64,000 bases of DNA from Bifidobacterium pseudolongum subsp. globosum (lineage in GTDB: Bacteria; Actinomycetota; Actinomycetes; Actinomycetales; Bifidobacteriaceae): positions 274,330-338,329 of the forward strand of contig NZ_RYUH01000009.1 in NCBI RefSeq assembly GCF_004155535.1, read 5' to 3'. Shown here in pieces: positions 7,854 through 16,806 of the stretch. The position numbers were made by a program, and so were the translations under genes. The first letter of the stretch is position 1; each line of letters starts with the position of its first letter. Below the pieces are notes generated by a model. The model worked only from the letters and a program-made list of their open reading frames with translations, was not told where the DNA came from and did no database searches.

Positions 7854-8470
7854 GCGGCATGCGGTTGGTAGTGCATGACCTGGCCCACCGGTTCCCCGGA
7901 ACCGATCTGCTGTTCGAACATCTTGACATGACCGTTGAGCCGGGAATGACCGTGGCGATCTGTGGCCCGTCCGGTTGCGGGAAGTCCACGCTGCTGTCGA
8001 TTCTCGCCGGTTGGGAAAAGCCGTATGCGGGCAGTGTGGAACGCGAGGGCATCGCCCGGACCGGCTGGGTGTTCCAGAATCCGGTGGGTGTGGCGCAACG
8101 AAGCGCATTGGACCATGTGGTGTTCCCGCTGCTTGCCAAGGGATTCAGCCGTGAGGAAGCGGAACCGCAGGCCTTGGAGGCGATGGGGCTGTTCGATCTG
8201 GACCATGCGGCCGACCGGCGGTTCAGCGAGCTGTCTGGCGGCGAGGCGCAACGGCTCATGTTGGCGCGCGCCGTGTGCTCACGGCCCGACATGCTGCTCG
8301 TGGACGAGCCCACGGCACAACTGGACACACGGACCGCGCATTCGGTGAGCCATGTGCTCGGCAATCTTGCGAACCAAGGCATGATCGTGCTGGTGGCCAC
8401 GCATGATCCCGATACCAGGGACGCCTGCGACCATGTGGTCGATCTTGCACAGTACGCACCCGAGGCGTGA
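7850..8470 (+). CDS. ABC transporter ATP-binding protein (MacB/LolD-like)
   Basis: This 206-residue nucleotide-binding subunit has Walker A GPSGCGKST near residue 43, a Q-loop in WVFQNPVG, the ABC signature LSGGEAQR, Walker B LLVDEPTA and an H-loop in VATHDP. The short single-domain form is typical of MacB/LolD-type transporters, which work with FtsX-like permeases in mechanotransmission rather than classical uptake. The GTG at 7850 overlaps the adaptor stop as GTGA, indicating translational coupling. An ATG at 7859 is an alternative start. The permease gene follows within 14 bp. It probably drives export or removal of a peptide or lipid from the envelope. Confidence 0.88.
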   Translation: MSGMRLVVHDLAHRFPGTDLLFEHLDMTVEPGMTVAICGPSGCGKSTLLSILAGWEKPYAGSVEREGIARTGWVFQNPVGVAQRSALDHVVFPLLAKGFSREEAEPQALEAMGLFDLDHAADRRFSELSGGEAQRLMLARAVCSRPDMLLVDEPTAQLDTRTAHSVSHVLGNLANQGMIVLVATHDPDTRDACDHVVDLAQYAPEA

Positions 8471-8484
8471 ACAGGGGGAAGGCC

Positions 8485-9570
8485 ATGAGACTCAAGTCGA
8501 TACTCTCTGAGGCGATGCGCAATGTGGGCAGTGGCACTGCGCACGCCATAGCACTGTTCCTCGCCGTGCTGCTCGGTGGCGTGCTGCTGGGCGGTTACGA
8601 AGCCTATACGGTCGTGGCCATGGAACATGAGGCCATGACGCGCGTGGAGGCCATGGCCGACGTGGACACAGTGGTCGGCGGCACGGTGGACGGCAACGCA
8701 TGCGACCGGCTCGCCCATGTGCCAGACGCCCCCGTCGCGCAATCGGGCGCCATGCGCACCGGTGAGGAGGTCACGCCGTTGTCCACACCGAACAACGCCC
8801 TGCAATCATTCGAGGTCACGCAGGGCATGCTGGCGCTCATCGCGTCGAATGGCGCCGTCGCCTCACCAATTGACACGTCGGGGATCTGGGTGTCGACCGA
8901 CGTGGCGCATGACTTCGGGCTCACGGTCGGCTCCATATTGGCCACGGACCATGGCAACGCCACCGTGGCGGGCGTCTACCCCTGGCCCAACGACGGCCGG
9001 GACACACGGTTCGCCTACGCGTTCCTTGTGCCACGCGCCGCCTCCTTGGGCGACTACAACGAATGCTGGATACGCCAATGGCCGCGTTCGGAACCGACGA
9101 GCAACCTCTTGTACGCCACGCTGCGTGTGGGCAATGGGCAGAACCAGGCCGGTGTGGTCGCGCTCAACAAGGGTTTCGACGCGCACTACGACCCGTATGC
9201 CACGTACATGGCGCGCACCACCCGTTTGATCCCGTTCCTCGCGGCGTTTCTGGGCCTTGCCATCGGTGTGATCGCCGTGCGCATGCGCAGACTCGAATAC
9301 GCCGCCGCGCTGCATTCAGGGGAGTCAAAACCGGCGCAATTGCTCGGCATATGCGTGGAGACGCTCGTATGGGCTGGATTGGCCACGGCGGGCTCATGCG
9401 CGCTCATCGCCGCCTACGGTGTGCGCATGGCCGTCGGGGACACCGCGTTGGTCATCGCGACCGCATGCCGTGCCCCAGTGGCGTTGCTGTGCGCCGTGGT
9501 GCTTACGGCGCTCGCCAGTGGCCTGGCTGTGCGGCAGTCGCAATTGTTCCGCCTTTTCAAAGGCCGGTGA
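8485..9570 (+). CDS. MacB/FtsX-like ABC permease
   Basis: The 361-residue permease shows the FtsX/MacB topology: one N-terminal membrane helix (about residues 13-35), an extracytoplasmic domain of about 200 residues, then three C-terminal helices (about residues 247-268, 290-312 and 325-350). The start ATG at 8485 has GGGGGAAGG just upstream; an earlier GTG at 8467 overlaps the ATPase stop. It is the last gene of the adaptor-ATPase-permease operon, and the TPP riboswitch of the next operon follows about 60 bp later. Substrate is not evident. Its location beside a two-component system resembles bacitracin- or lantibiotic-sensing modules in general layout, but the permease is not the ten-helix BceB type. 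Confidence 0.8.
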   Translation: MRLKSILSEAMRNVGSGTAHAIALFLAVLLGGVLLGGYEAYTVVAMEHEAMTRVEAMADVDTVVGGTVDGNACDRLAHVPDAPVAQSGAMRTGEEVTPLSTPNNALQSFEVTQGMLALIASNGAVASPIDTSGIWVSTDVAHDFGLTVGSILATDHGNATVAGVYPWPNDGRDTRFAYAFLVPRAASLGDYNECWIRQWPRSEPTSNLLYATLRVGNGQNQAGVVALNKGFDAHYDPYATYMARTTRLIPFLAAFLGLAIGVIAVRMRRLEYAAALHSGESKPAQLLGICVETLVWAGLATAGSCALIAAYGVRMAVGDTALVIATACRAPVALLCAVVLTALASGLAVRQSQLFRLFKGR

Positions 9571-9627
9571 GCCGGACATGTGGCCCGGGTTGTGAGGCCG
9601 GTCCCCGGCCTGCCTTAGACTCGGAAC

Positions 9628-9722
9628 TCGACACGGGGGCTGATGCGCGCGGCGCATCGGCTGAGAGAGGCCAAGCCTCGACCGATTGAACGTGAATCCG
9701 GACAATGCCGGCGCACGGACGT
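9628..9722 (+). ncRNA. TPP (thi-box) riboswitch
   Basis: The leader of ykoE contains the thi-box hallmarks in order: ACACGGGGGCTGATG, then CGGCTGAGAGAGG at about 9658-9670, then GATTGAACGTGAATCCGG and CAATGCCGGCGCACGGA. The CTGAGA and AATGCCGGCG parts are the conserved pyrimidine- and pyrophosphate-sensing elements of the TPP aptamer. The aptamer ends about 75 bp before the ykoE ATG. High thiamine pyrophosphate should lower expression of the transporter genes. Confidence 0.9.
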
Positions 9723-9745
9723 CGAATTTCCCGTGCCTTATCGCC

Positions 9746-9768
9746 ATGGGCGCCACACCGGCGTCCAT
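9746..9768 (+). promoter_or_regulatory. Hairpin downstream of the TPP aptamer, likely expression platform
   Basis: ATGGGCGCC (9746-9754) pairs with GGCGTCCAT (9760-9768) with one G-U pair and loop ACACC. No T-run follows, so a translational rather than terminator-type platform is more likely. It sits 16 nt before the AAAGG ribosome binding site of ykoE. Confidence 0.5.
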
Positions 9769-9796
9769 ATGGACAGGAAAGAGAAAGGCACTCATT

Positions 9797-10417
9797 ATGT
9801 CTGCTTCGGTTGTGGAAGCAAAACCCGTTTTGAAATGGCGTGTGGTCGACATCGCCGTGGCTTCGGTCATCGGCGTGGCATCCGCCCTCATCTATTGGGC
9901 TGTGGCGATCTTCAGCGCCGCCCCTTGGTCCGTGCTCGAGGCCGTGGTGCCCGGGCTCGCGGGCGTCTTCAATGGCCTATGGCTGTTCGCCGGGCCGCTG
10001 GCCGCCGTCATCGTGCGCAAACCGGGGGCTGCGCTCTATGCGGAAGTTGTCGCCGGCGTGCTCGAAGCACTCATGGGCAACATGTGGGGTGGGGTCGAAA
10101 CATTCCTGATCGCGTTCGTGCAGGGCCTGTGCGCTGAAATCGCATTCGCCGTGTTCGCATACCGCAAATGGAACTTGCCGGTCATGATGTTCTCCGGTGC
10201 GCTCAGTGGCTTGGGATGCTGGGCGTATTCGTTCTTCACCCACCTGCAGGCCATCGACATCAGCGGCTCCTACGGCATCGTCTATCTGGTCACGACCGTG
10301 CTGTCGGGGCTCGTCTTCGCCGGCGTCGCCATGTGGTACCTCTACATCGGCATCGCCAAGACCGGCGCGCTCGACAACTTCGCATCCGGCCGCATGGTGC
10401 GCAACCGCACTCGCTGA
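9797..10417 (+). CDS. ykoE: Thiamine-precursor ECF transporter S component (YkoE family)
   Basis: This 206-residue membrane protein is the substrate-binding S subunit of an energy-coupling factor transporter. At least five hydrophobic segments are visible, with small-residue-rich turns such as AAVIVRKPGAALYAEVVAG, the part most typical of this family. The TPP riboswitch directly upstream and the ATPase/EcfT gene directly downstream fix the role as uptake of hydroxymethylpyrimidine or thiamine, as proposed for YkoEDC in other Gram-positives. The start ATG at 9797 follows GAAAGAGAAAGG. No thiamine biosynthesis gene is in the window. Confidence 0.88.
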   Translation: MSASVVEAKPVLKWRVVDIAVASVIGVASALIYWAVAIFSAAPWSVLEAVVPGLAGVFNGLWLFAGPLAAVIVRKPGAALYAEVVAGVLEALMGNMWGGVETFLIAFVQGLCAEIAFAVFAYRKWNLPVMMFSGALSGLGCWAYSFFTHLQAIDISGSYGIVYLVTTVLSGLVFAGVAMWYLYIGIAKTGALDNFASGRMVRNRTR

Positions 10418-10491
10418 ACCAATCCCGATGCCCCGGCCAAACGCGCCGGGGCATCGGCATATCCACCACCGCAAAGGAACCAGCAGAAACC

Positions 10492-13011
10492 ATGACCACT
10501 CCAGCATCTGCACCACAGGCCGCCTCGATACAGTTCCGCGACTGGGGCTACCGGCATGCCTCACGCAACCATTTCGCCGTGCGCAAGCTCAACCTCACGA
10601 TCAACGCCGGCGAGCGCGTCCTGCTGTTGGGCGCTTCCGGCATCGGCAAATCCACGATCCTCGAAGGTGTGGCCGGTCTGCTCGGCGACGAATCCGCCGC
10701 ACAGACCGCGGCGCAAGACACCGGCGTGCAGGTCGAAGACGCGGACGGTGGTGTCACCGAAGGCGAGATCCTGGTCGGCGGCGTCGAAACGCATGCCGCG
10801 CGCGGCGCCGTGGGACTCGTACTGCAGGACCCGGAGGCGCAGGCCGTCTTCCAGCGCCTCGGCGACAATGTGGCGTTCGGCCCGGAAAACCTCGACGTGC
10901 CTCGTGAGCGGATCTGGCCGCGCGTCGACGCCGCGCTCGCCGCGGTCGGCATGGGCGGCCTGCAGCTCGACCGTTCGGTCATGCATCTGAGCGGCGGCCA
11001 GATGCAGCGGCTCGCCCTCGCCGGTGCGCTCGCGATGCAGCCGCGTGTGCTGCTGCTCGACGAGCCGACCGCCAATCTCGACCCCGACGGTGTGGCGCAG
11101 ATCGTCGGCTCCGTGGGCGATGTACTCACGCGAACCGGGGCGACGATGGTGCTCGTCGAGCACCGCGCCGACCGGTGGGTCGACATGATCGACCGCGTCG
11201 TCGTGCTCGGTCTGGAAACCGAACACGACGCGCGCCAAGTGGAGCAGCGCGGGTTCGAGGAGGAGATCGACCGCAGCACATTCCGCAACACCGTGGTCGT
11301 GGCCGACGGCACGCCCGAAGCAGTGTTCACCGACCCCACACTTGACTTCGCGCAACTCGGCATCTGGGTGCCCGAACGGTTCCGCCGCGCCGAAGACGAG
11401 ATCACGCGCATCCGTACCGAGGATGAGCCCGCATACGAGCCGGCCGATGGCATAGGCGAACCGGTGCTCACGACCGACGACCTGGCGATTGGGCGGGGCG
11501 GCGATGCCATCGCCGAGCATATCGACCTCGCGTTCCGCCCGGGCCAGATCACCGCGCTCGTCGGTGCGAACGGCGCGGGCAAATCCACCCTGTCGCTCAC
11601 CCTCGCTGGACTCCTCGAACCCATCACCGGCCGCGTCGTCGCCGGAGCGGCGCTCGCCCCCGACGCACAGCACTCGTGGCCGGTCGACTGGACGTCACGC
11701 CAGCTCGCCTCGCGGATCTCCTACGTCTTCCAGAACCCCGAGCACCAGTTCGCCTGCTCAAGCGTGCTCGGCGAAGTCATGCTCGGACCCACACGCACCG
11801 GCGTGGACGAACAGACGGCCTGCGAGCGCGGCATGGAACTGCTGCGCCGGTTCCACCTCGACCAATACGCGCGGATGAACCCCTACACACTGTCCGGCGG
11901 CGAAAAGCGGCGTCTGACCGTGGCCGCCGCGCTCGCCGCCGCACCGCGCGTGCTGATCCTCGACGAGCCGACCTTCGGGCAGGACCGGCGCACATGGATG
12001 CAGATCGTGCGCCTCATCCACTCCCTGCGCTCCGACGGTGTCAGCATCATCGTCGTTACGCACGACCGCGAGCTCGTCACCGCGCTTGGCGCGCGCGTCG
12101 TCGAACTCGTGCCGCATGACGCACACGGTGAATGGGTTGCGGATCCGCAGTCCGCGCATGAGCCGGACCTGCATGCCGCGCCCGCCGCGCACGCCACCGA
12201 CATCGCGGTCAGCGCGGTCAACGATCGCGAAGACACGATCAAACCGGCGAGCAGGTCGCCCCTGCTCGCCTCAATCAACCCCGTCTGCCGGTTGTGCGGC
12301 GCATTCTTGGCCTCACTGCCACTGCTGTTGAGCCTCGACTGGGTCTCCGCGAGCGTGGCGCTCGGACTCGAGGTGCTCATCCTCATGGCCATTGGCTTCA
12401 CGCCGTGGCGCATCGTGCGCTCCACGTGGCCGATTTTCATCGGCGCGCCCGGCTCCGCCCTGGCGGTGCTGCTGTACGGCAAATCGGGCGGCAGCACATG
12501 GTGGCACTGGGGATGGATCACCGTGACCGACCGGTCCGCCGAGCTGGCGCTCGCCACGGCGTTGCGCATCCTCGCGATCGGCATTCCCGCGATCATCGCC
12601 GTGCTCGGCATCGACGCGACCGATCTGGCGGACGGGTTCAGCCAGCTGCTGCACCTGCCCGACCGGTTCGTGTACGGCGGGCTCGCCGGCATGCGCCTGT
12701 TCTCCGTGCTGCAGGACGACTGGGCCGCACTCACCGCGTCACGCCGGTCGCGCGGACTGGGCGACGACAACAAATTCAAGTCGTTCTTCCCGCAGGCCTT
12801 CGCGCTGCTCGTGCTGTCGATACGCCGTTCCACCACGCTCGCCGTGGCCATGCAGGCGCGCGGGTTCGGCTCCGACGAGCCGCGCAGCCACGCGCGCGTC
12901 AGCGTGGTGCGCGCGCGTGACCGCTGGTTCCTCGTGGTCTGCCTGCTCATCCCGGTGGCCGCGCTCACAGCCGCCCTATGCGCAGGCACGTTCTCGTTCC
13001 TCGGCAACTGA
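10492..13011 (+). CDS. Fused ECF ATPase pair and EcfT permease (YkoD-YkoC fusion)
   Basis: The 839-residue protein joins two ABC ATPase domains and a transmembrane EcfT domain. Domain 1 has Walker A GASGIGKST near residue 47, LSGGQMQR and LLLDEPTA. Domain 2 has GANGAGKST near residue 360, LSGGEKRR and LILDEPTF. From about residue 597 the chain becomes hydrophobic with several helices, ending with the EcfT-like coupling segments SRRSRGLG and AMQARGFGS. In Bacillus these parts are separate proteins YkoD and YkoC, so here the whole energising module is one polypeptide. It follows ykoE by 74 bp under the same riboswitch. The convergent ATPase remnant ends 1 bp away. Confidence 0.9.
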   Translation: MTTPASAPQAASIQFRDWGYRHASRNHFAVRKLNLTINAGERVLLLGASGIGKSTILEGVAGLLGDESAAQTAAQDTGVQVEDADGGVTEGEILVGGVETHAARGAVGLVLQDPEAQAVFQRLGDNVAFGPENLDVPRERIWPRVDAALAAVGMGGLQLDRSVMHLSGGQMQRLALAGALAMQPRVLLLDEPTANLDPDGVAQIVGSVGDVLTRTGATMVLVEHRADRWVDMIDRVVVLGLETEHDARQVEQRGFEEEIDRSTFRNTVVVADGTPEAVFTDPTLDFAQLGIWVPERFRRAEDEITRIRTEDEPAYEPADGIGEPVLTTDDLAIGRGGDAIAEHIDLAFRPGQITALVGANGAGKSTLSLTLAGLLEPITGRVVAGAALAPDAQHSWPVDWTSRQLASRISYVFQNPEHQFACSSVLGEVMLGPTRTGVDEQTACERGMELLRRFHLDQYARMNPYTLSGGEKRRLTVAAALAAAPRVLILDEPTFGQDRRTWMQIVRLIHSLRSDGVSIIVVTHDRELVTALGARVVELVPHDAHGEWVADPQSAHEPDLHAAPAAHATDIAVSAVNDREDTIKPASRSPLLASINPVCRLCGAFLASLPLLLSLDWVSASVALGLEVLILMAIGFTPWRIVRSTWPIFIGAPGSALAVLLYGKSGGSTWWHWGWITVTDRSAELALATALRILAIGIPAIIAVLGIDATDLADGFSQLLHLPDRFVYGGLAGMRLFSVLQDDWAALTASRRSRGLGDDNKFKSFFPQAFALLVLSIRRSTTLAVAMQARGFGSDEPRSHARVSVVRARDRWFLVVCLLIPVAALTAALCAGTFSFLGN

Positions 13012-13012
13012 C

Positions 13013-13465
13013 CTACCGTTGCGCCGGGGCCAGCCGCAGCACCGCGTCGGACATCTCGGCGATCTGCGGGCTGTGCGTCACGATGATCACGCAACGGCCC
13101 TGCTGGTGCGCAAGGTCGAGGAAGATGCGCATGATGTCGTCCTGCGTGGCCGGGTCGAGATTGCCGGTCGGCTCGTCGGCGATGATCACCCGCGGGTCGT
13201 CGCTCAACGCGCGGGCGATCGCCACGCGCTGCTGTTCGCCGCCCGACAGGTGCAGGATGCGCTCGTCCGCATACCGCTCGGGCAGATGCACCTGCTTGAG
13301 CAAGTCGAGCGCGATCTCGCGTTTGGGACGGTCGAACCGTTTGCCCGAGGCGTCCATCGTGAGCATGATGTTCTCCAGCACGGTCAATCTGGGCAGCAGG
13401 TTGTAGCTTTGGAGGATCACACCGATGTCGCGGCTGCGGTACCGGTAGCGGTCGATTGACGCCAG
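13013..13465 (-). pseudogene. 3' remnant of a MacB-type ABC ATPase gene, Walker A lost
   Basis: The frame keeps the C-terminal two thirds of an ATP-binding subunit: LASIDRYRYRSRDIG, the Q-loop in VILQSYNLLPRLTV, the signature LSGGEQQR, Walker B VIIADEPTG and VTHSP. The N-terminal part with Walker A is missing. At about 13465 the reading switches out of frame into the middle of the upstream permease, so a deletion fused the two genes. Without Walker A the protein cannot work as an ATPase. It formerly paired with the permease remnant at 13466-14546. Confidence 0.85.
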
Positions 13466-14546
13466 ATCGCGGTGAGCACACCGATCTCGTATTTGCGTTC
13501 GCGGATGTTGAAGACCGTGAGCACGACGAGGACCACCGCGCCGACGTACAGCACGACGACGAGCAGGGTCTTCGCGAATTTCGCCAGGTTGTTCAACGGC
13601 ACGAGGCTCGCTTCGTATGGTTGGACGTCAGCGGACGAGACGGTGTATGCGTCGGCCGTCCGGACGTCCTTGACGAACCGGTCGTACTGTGCCTTGCCGT
13701 CGAAGACATAGGTGTAGCTCAATTGCGCCACCTGCATCTCGCGGGTGTCGCCACGCGCGTCGGTGACCTCGATCGTCTTGCCACTCGTCAGGCCCAGCGC
13801 ATCGAGTGGGGACACCGAGGTGTAGATCGCGTTCGCGGGGTCGTTTGCGGTGGAGGCCATGGGTCCGCCCATCGGCATCGTGTTCTCGGCGCTGTTGCTG
13901 TAGATGCCGACGATGGTGAACGTGTAGGTCGTGGTGTCATCGGTGATGTCGGCGACCTTGAACGTGTCGCCGACCGACAGGTCATTGGCTTCGGCGAGTG
14001 TCTTCGAGATGATCACATCGCCATCATCATGCCGCCTTTGCCGCCACCGGCGCCCGGCATGACGCCCGCGCCCTCGTCACCAGCCGCCTGGGGCCGCTCG
14101 GCGGACTGGTTCTCGTCCATGGCTGGCTGGCCCTTCTGGCTTGTCACGGTGCCGTTGGAATCCACCGGCTCGACGCCGCCGTCCACGGCGGCGGCCGAAG
14201 CCGTCTCGGTGTAATACGATGAGGCGACGCCATACTCCGTTTTGTCGTATTTCTGGTAATCGGCGAGGGTGAGTTGCTTGCTGGCCATCGCCTCGCGCAT
14301 CGACTGCATGTCCACGCCGCCGGACTGCGTGTCGCGGGCCTTGCCGATCATCGCACTGCGGTCGATCGAGATCTGCACGCTAATCGTGGTGTCATCCAAG
14401 GCTGAAGCGCGTGCGCGTTCCGCCGCCTGCACGATTGCGAGCGCCACGGTCGCGACCGCGGTGATGATGGCGACGATGATGATCATCAGCGCGTTGCGGC
14501 CTTTGTTGCGCACCACATTGTGCAGTGCGTTCCTGACTATGAACAA
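13466..14546 (-). pseudogene. Remnant of a MacB/FtsX-like permease gene, frameshifted and 3'-truncated
   Basis: A TTG start at 14546 with AAAAGGAACC upstream opens a permease beginning FIVRNALHNVVRNKGRN and a first membrane helix. The frame runs to GGKGGMMMAM and stops near 14013. The continuation (DVIISKTLAEANDLSVGDTF, then a membrane helix and VFNIRERKYEIGVLTAI) is in another frame. One missing G near 14020 explains the shift. The last helices are absent because a deletion near 13465 joins GVLTAI to the ATPase remnant. The single-base shift could be a sequencing error, but the deletion cannot. Confidence 0.85.
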
Positions 14547-14798
14547 GGTTGGTTCCTTTTGCGGATCAATCGATGGGTGGGGTGGGCCTGCGGCCGTCCG
14601 GTGCATGGCGCAGTGCAGGGCATATGCCCGGAGCATAATCAGCGTTGGTGTGATTGCGCTTTGACGCCACTGCGATTCGACTCGGTACTTCGTGGCCGCG
14701 TGCTGAACGCTCGCTGGGAGTTTTTCTGAAAACAGGTGGTTGATGGGTGAGATGACGGAAGGCCGGCGCTTGCCCCGCGCTGGCGGTAGGGTGGGCAT

Positions 14799-15668
14799 AT
14801 GCCGATTGATGCAACTGTGATGACCAATGTGAAGGCGGAACGTGTACGACGCGCCGCCGACCTTGCCTCCCGCAAACACCGTGAACGCAGCGGAAGGTTC
14901 CTGATCGAAGGCCCCCAGGCGGTGCGCGAGGCACTCACCTGGCAGCCTGGCGTGGTGCGCGATCTCTATGTGGCCGTGGACGGCACCGAACCCGACGCCG
15001 GATTCGCCAACCCCACCGTCGCCTCGCTCGCGGGATTGGCCATGGGGGAGGGCATCTACGTGCACAAGGCCACGGCCGATGTGGTGGCGCATATCAGCCG
15101 TGACGCGCAAGGCGTGGTGGCCGTGGGCGACCTCGAGGCGTGCCGTACGCAGCTCACCCAGTCGCCGTCCACGCCGCATCCGTTCATCGCGGCGTTCTGG
15201 CAGGTGCGCGACCCCGGTAACGCGGGCACCGTCATCCGCAGCGCCGACGCCGCAGGCTGCGATGCCGTGGTCATGGTCGGCTCATGCGTGGACGTGTTCA
15301 ATCCGAAGGTCATTCGCGCCACGACCGGCTCGCTGTTCCATCTGCCGGTGCTCGCGATGGACGAAGATGGGTTCTTCGCATTCTGCGCCAACCATGCCAC
15401 CACCGTCATGGCCGCCGACGTCTACGGCACGGAAGGCCGGCCGCCGGAAAGCCTGCCCGACGTGGTGCGCGAAGGCGACGCGCTCGACGGCTCGATCGCC
15501 GTGCTGTTCGGCAACGAAGCCCGCGGTCTCGAGCCCGGCCTGCTCGACCGGGCGGACATCATCACCTCGATTCCGATCTACGGCAAGGCCGAATCGCTCA
15601 ACCTCGGCACAAGCGCCGCGGTGATGCTCATGACCTTGGCTATGTCGAGTCGTATTGAAAGAATGTGA
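14799..15668 (+). CDS. SpoU/TrmH family RNA 2'-O-methyltransferase
   Basis: This 289-residue S-adenosylmethionine enzyme probably methylates a ribose in 23S rRNA or tRNA. An N-terminal substrate-binding part begins with KAERVRRAADLASRKHRERSGRFLIEG in abbreviated form (FLIEGPQAV is the clearest motif). The SPOUT catalytic domain shows QVRDPGNAGTVIRSADAAG (motif 1), then LFGNEARGLEPGL (motif 2) and IPIYGKAESLNLGTSAAVML (motif 3), which make the knotted SAM site. It lies upstream of pheS on the same strand, a neighbourhood commonly seen for this enzyme. The exact target nucleotide cannot be told. Confidence 0.9.
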   Translation: MPIDATVMTNVKAERVRRAADLASRKHRERSGRFLIEGPQAVREALTWQPGVVRDLYVAVDGTEPDAGFANPTVASLAGLAMGEGIYVHKATADVVAHISRDAQGVVAVGDLEACRTQLTQSPSTPHPFIAAFWQVRDPGNAGTVIRSADAAGCDAVVMVGSCVDVFNPKVIRATTGSLFHLPVLAMDEDGFFAFCANHATTVMAADVYGTEGRPPESLPDVVREGDALDGSIAVLFGNEARGLEPGLLDRADIITSIPIYGKAESLNLGTSAAVMLMTLAMSSRIERM

Positions 15669-15732
15669 AGTCGGTAAATCGTTGGAATGACGCGTTTTCG
15701 CGTCTCCGATGCATGTGACGGAAAGGTATCTC

Positions 15733-16800
15733 GTGGCACAAGGCACACAATTTGATGCCGATGCGGTGGCCAAAGCGGTTGCCGAAGGCATCGCCGCAAT
15801 AGCACAGGCCTCCAGCATGGAGGAGCTCAAGGCGATCAAGACGCAATACGCCGGCGCCCAGTCCGCAATGACGATGGCCAGCAAGGCCATCGGCTCGCTC
15901 GATAAGGACCAGAAGAAAGAGGCCGGCAAGCTCATGGGCAAGCTGCGCGCCGACTTCGGCCGCGCCTACGGCACGAAGGAAGCCGAGGTGAAGGCCCAAG
16001 AGGAAGCCCGCGAACTGGCCGCCGAAACCGTGGACATGACGCTGCCTGTGCGCCGCAATCCGCTCGGCGCGCGCCACCCGCTGCCCAAGCTCATGGAAGA
16101 CGTCGAGGACTTCTTCGTCGGCATGGGCTGGCAGATCTCCGACGGCCCCGAGGTGGAAACCGAATGGTTCGACTTCGACGCGCTGAACTTCGGCCCCGAC
16201 CACCCGGCACGTCAGATGCAGGACACGTTCTATGTCAAGGGCAACCAGGCCAAGGACGCAGCCGGGTTCGTGGGCTCCAACATGGTGCTGCGCACGCAGA
16301 CCTCATCGGACCAGGTCCGCGGGCTCATCGCCCATGGTGTGCCGCTGTACATCGCGTGCCCCGGCCGTGTGTTCCGCACGGACGAGCTCGACGCGACCCA
16401 CACGCCGGTCTTCCATCAGGTCGAGGCGCTCGCCGTGGACAAGGGCCTGACGATGGCCGATCTCAAGGGTGTGCTCGACAAGCTCGCCGTTGCCATGTTC
16501 GGCCCCGAGGCCAAGAGCCGCCTGCGCCCCAGCTACTTCCCGTTCACCGAGCCGAGCGCCGAACTCGACCTGTGGTTCCCCGACAAGAAGGGCGGCCCCG
16601 GTTGGATCGAATGGGGCGGCTGCGGCATGGTCAACCCGAATGTGCTGCGTTCCGCCGGCATCGACCCGGATGTGTACACCGGCTTCGCGTTCGGCGTGGG
16701 CGTCGAGCGCACGCTGCTGCTGCGCCACGATATCAACGACATGCACGACCTGGTCGAAGGCGACGTGCGATTCAGCGAACAGTTTGTGATGGGGGAGTGA
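15733..16800 (+). CDS. pheS: Phenylalanine-tRNA ligase alpha subunit
   Basis: This is the catalytic alpha subunit of the alpha2-beta2 phenylalanyl-tRNA synthetase. The 355-residue product has an N-terminal coiled-coil tRNA-binding region (about residues 1-85), class II motif 1 around HPLPKLMEDVEDFF, motif 2 around CPGRVFRTDELDATHTP and motif 3 GFAFGVGVERTLLLRHDI. The chosen start is the GTG at 15733, preceded by GGAAAGG; an in-frame ATG at 15709 gives a less likely extension. pheT starts 6 bp after the stop, so the subunits are co-transcribed. No T-box or leader peptide was noticed upstream. Confidence 0.96.
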   Translation: MAQGTQFDADAVAKAVAEGIAAIAQASSMEELKAIKTQYAGAQSAMTMASKAIGSLDKDQKKEAGKLMGKLRADFGRAYGTKEAEVKAQEEARELAAETVDMTLPVRRNPLGARHPLPKLMEDVEDFFVGMGWQISDGPEVETEWFDFDALNFGPDHPARQMQDTFYVKGNQAKDAAGFVGSNMVLRTQTSSDQVRGLIAHGVPLYIACPGRVFRTDELDATHTPVFHQVEALAVDKGLTMADLKGVLDKLAVAMFGPEAKSRLRPSYFPFTEPSAELDLWFPDKKGGPGWIEWGGCGMVNPNVLRSAGIDPDVYTGFAFGVGVERTLLLRHDINDMHDLVEGDVRFSEQFVMGE

Positions 16801-16806
16801 TTCGAG

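Noticed and set aside
10168..10491. Longer N-terminus for the fused ECF protein starting at 10168
   Set aside because: It would overlap most of the end of ykoE and encode an Arg-rich string; the ATG at 10492 starts directly before the first ATPase domain.
14618..14629. 12-nt palindrome GGGCATATGCCC before the broken permease gene
   Set aside because: It could be an operator, but the gene it would serve is dead and no matching second site was seen in the window.
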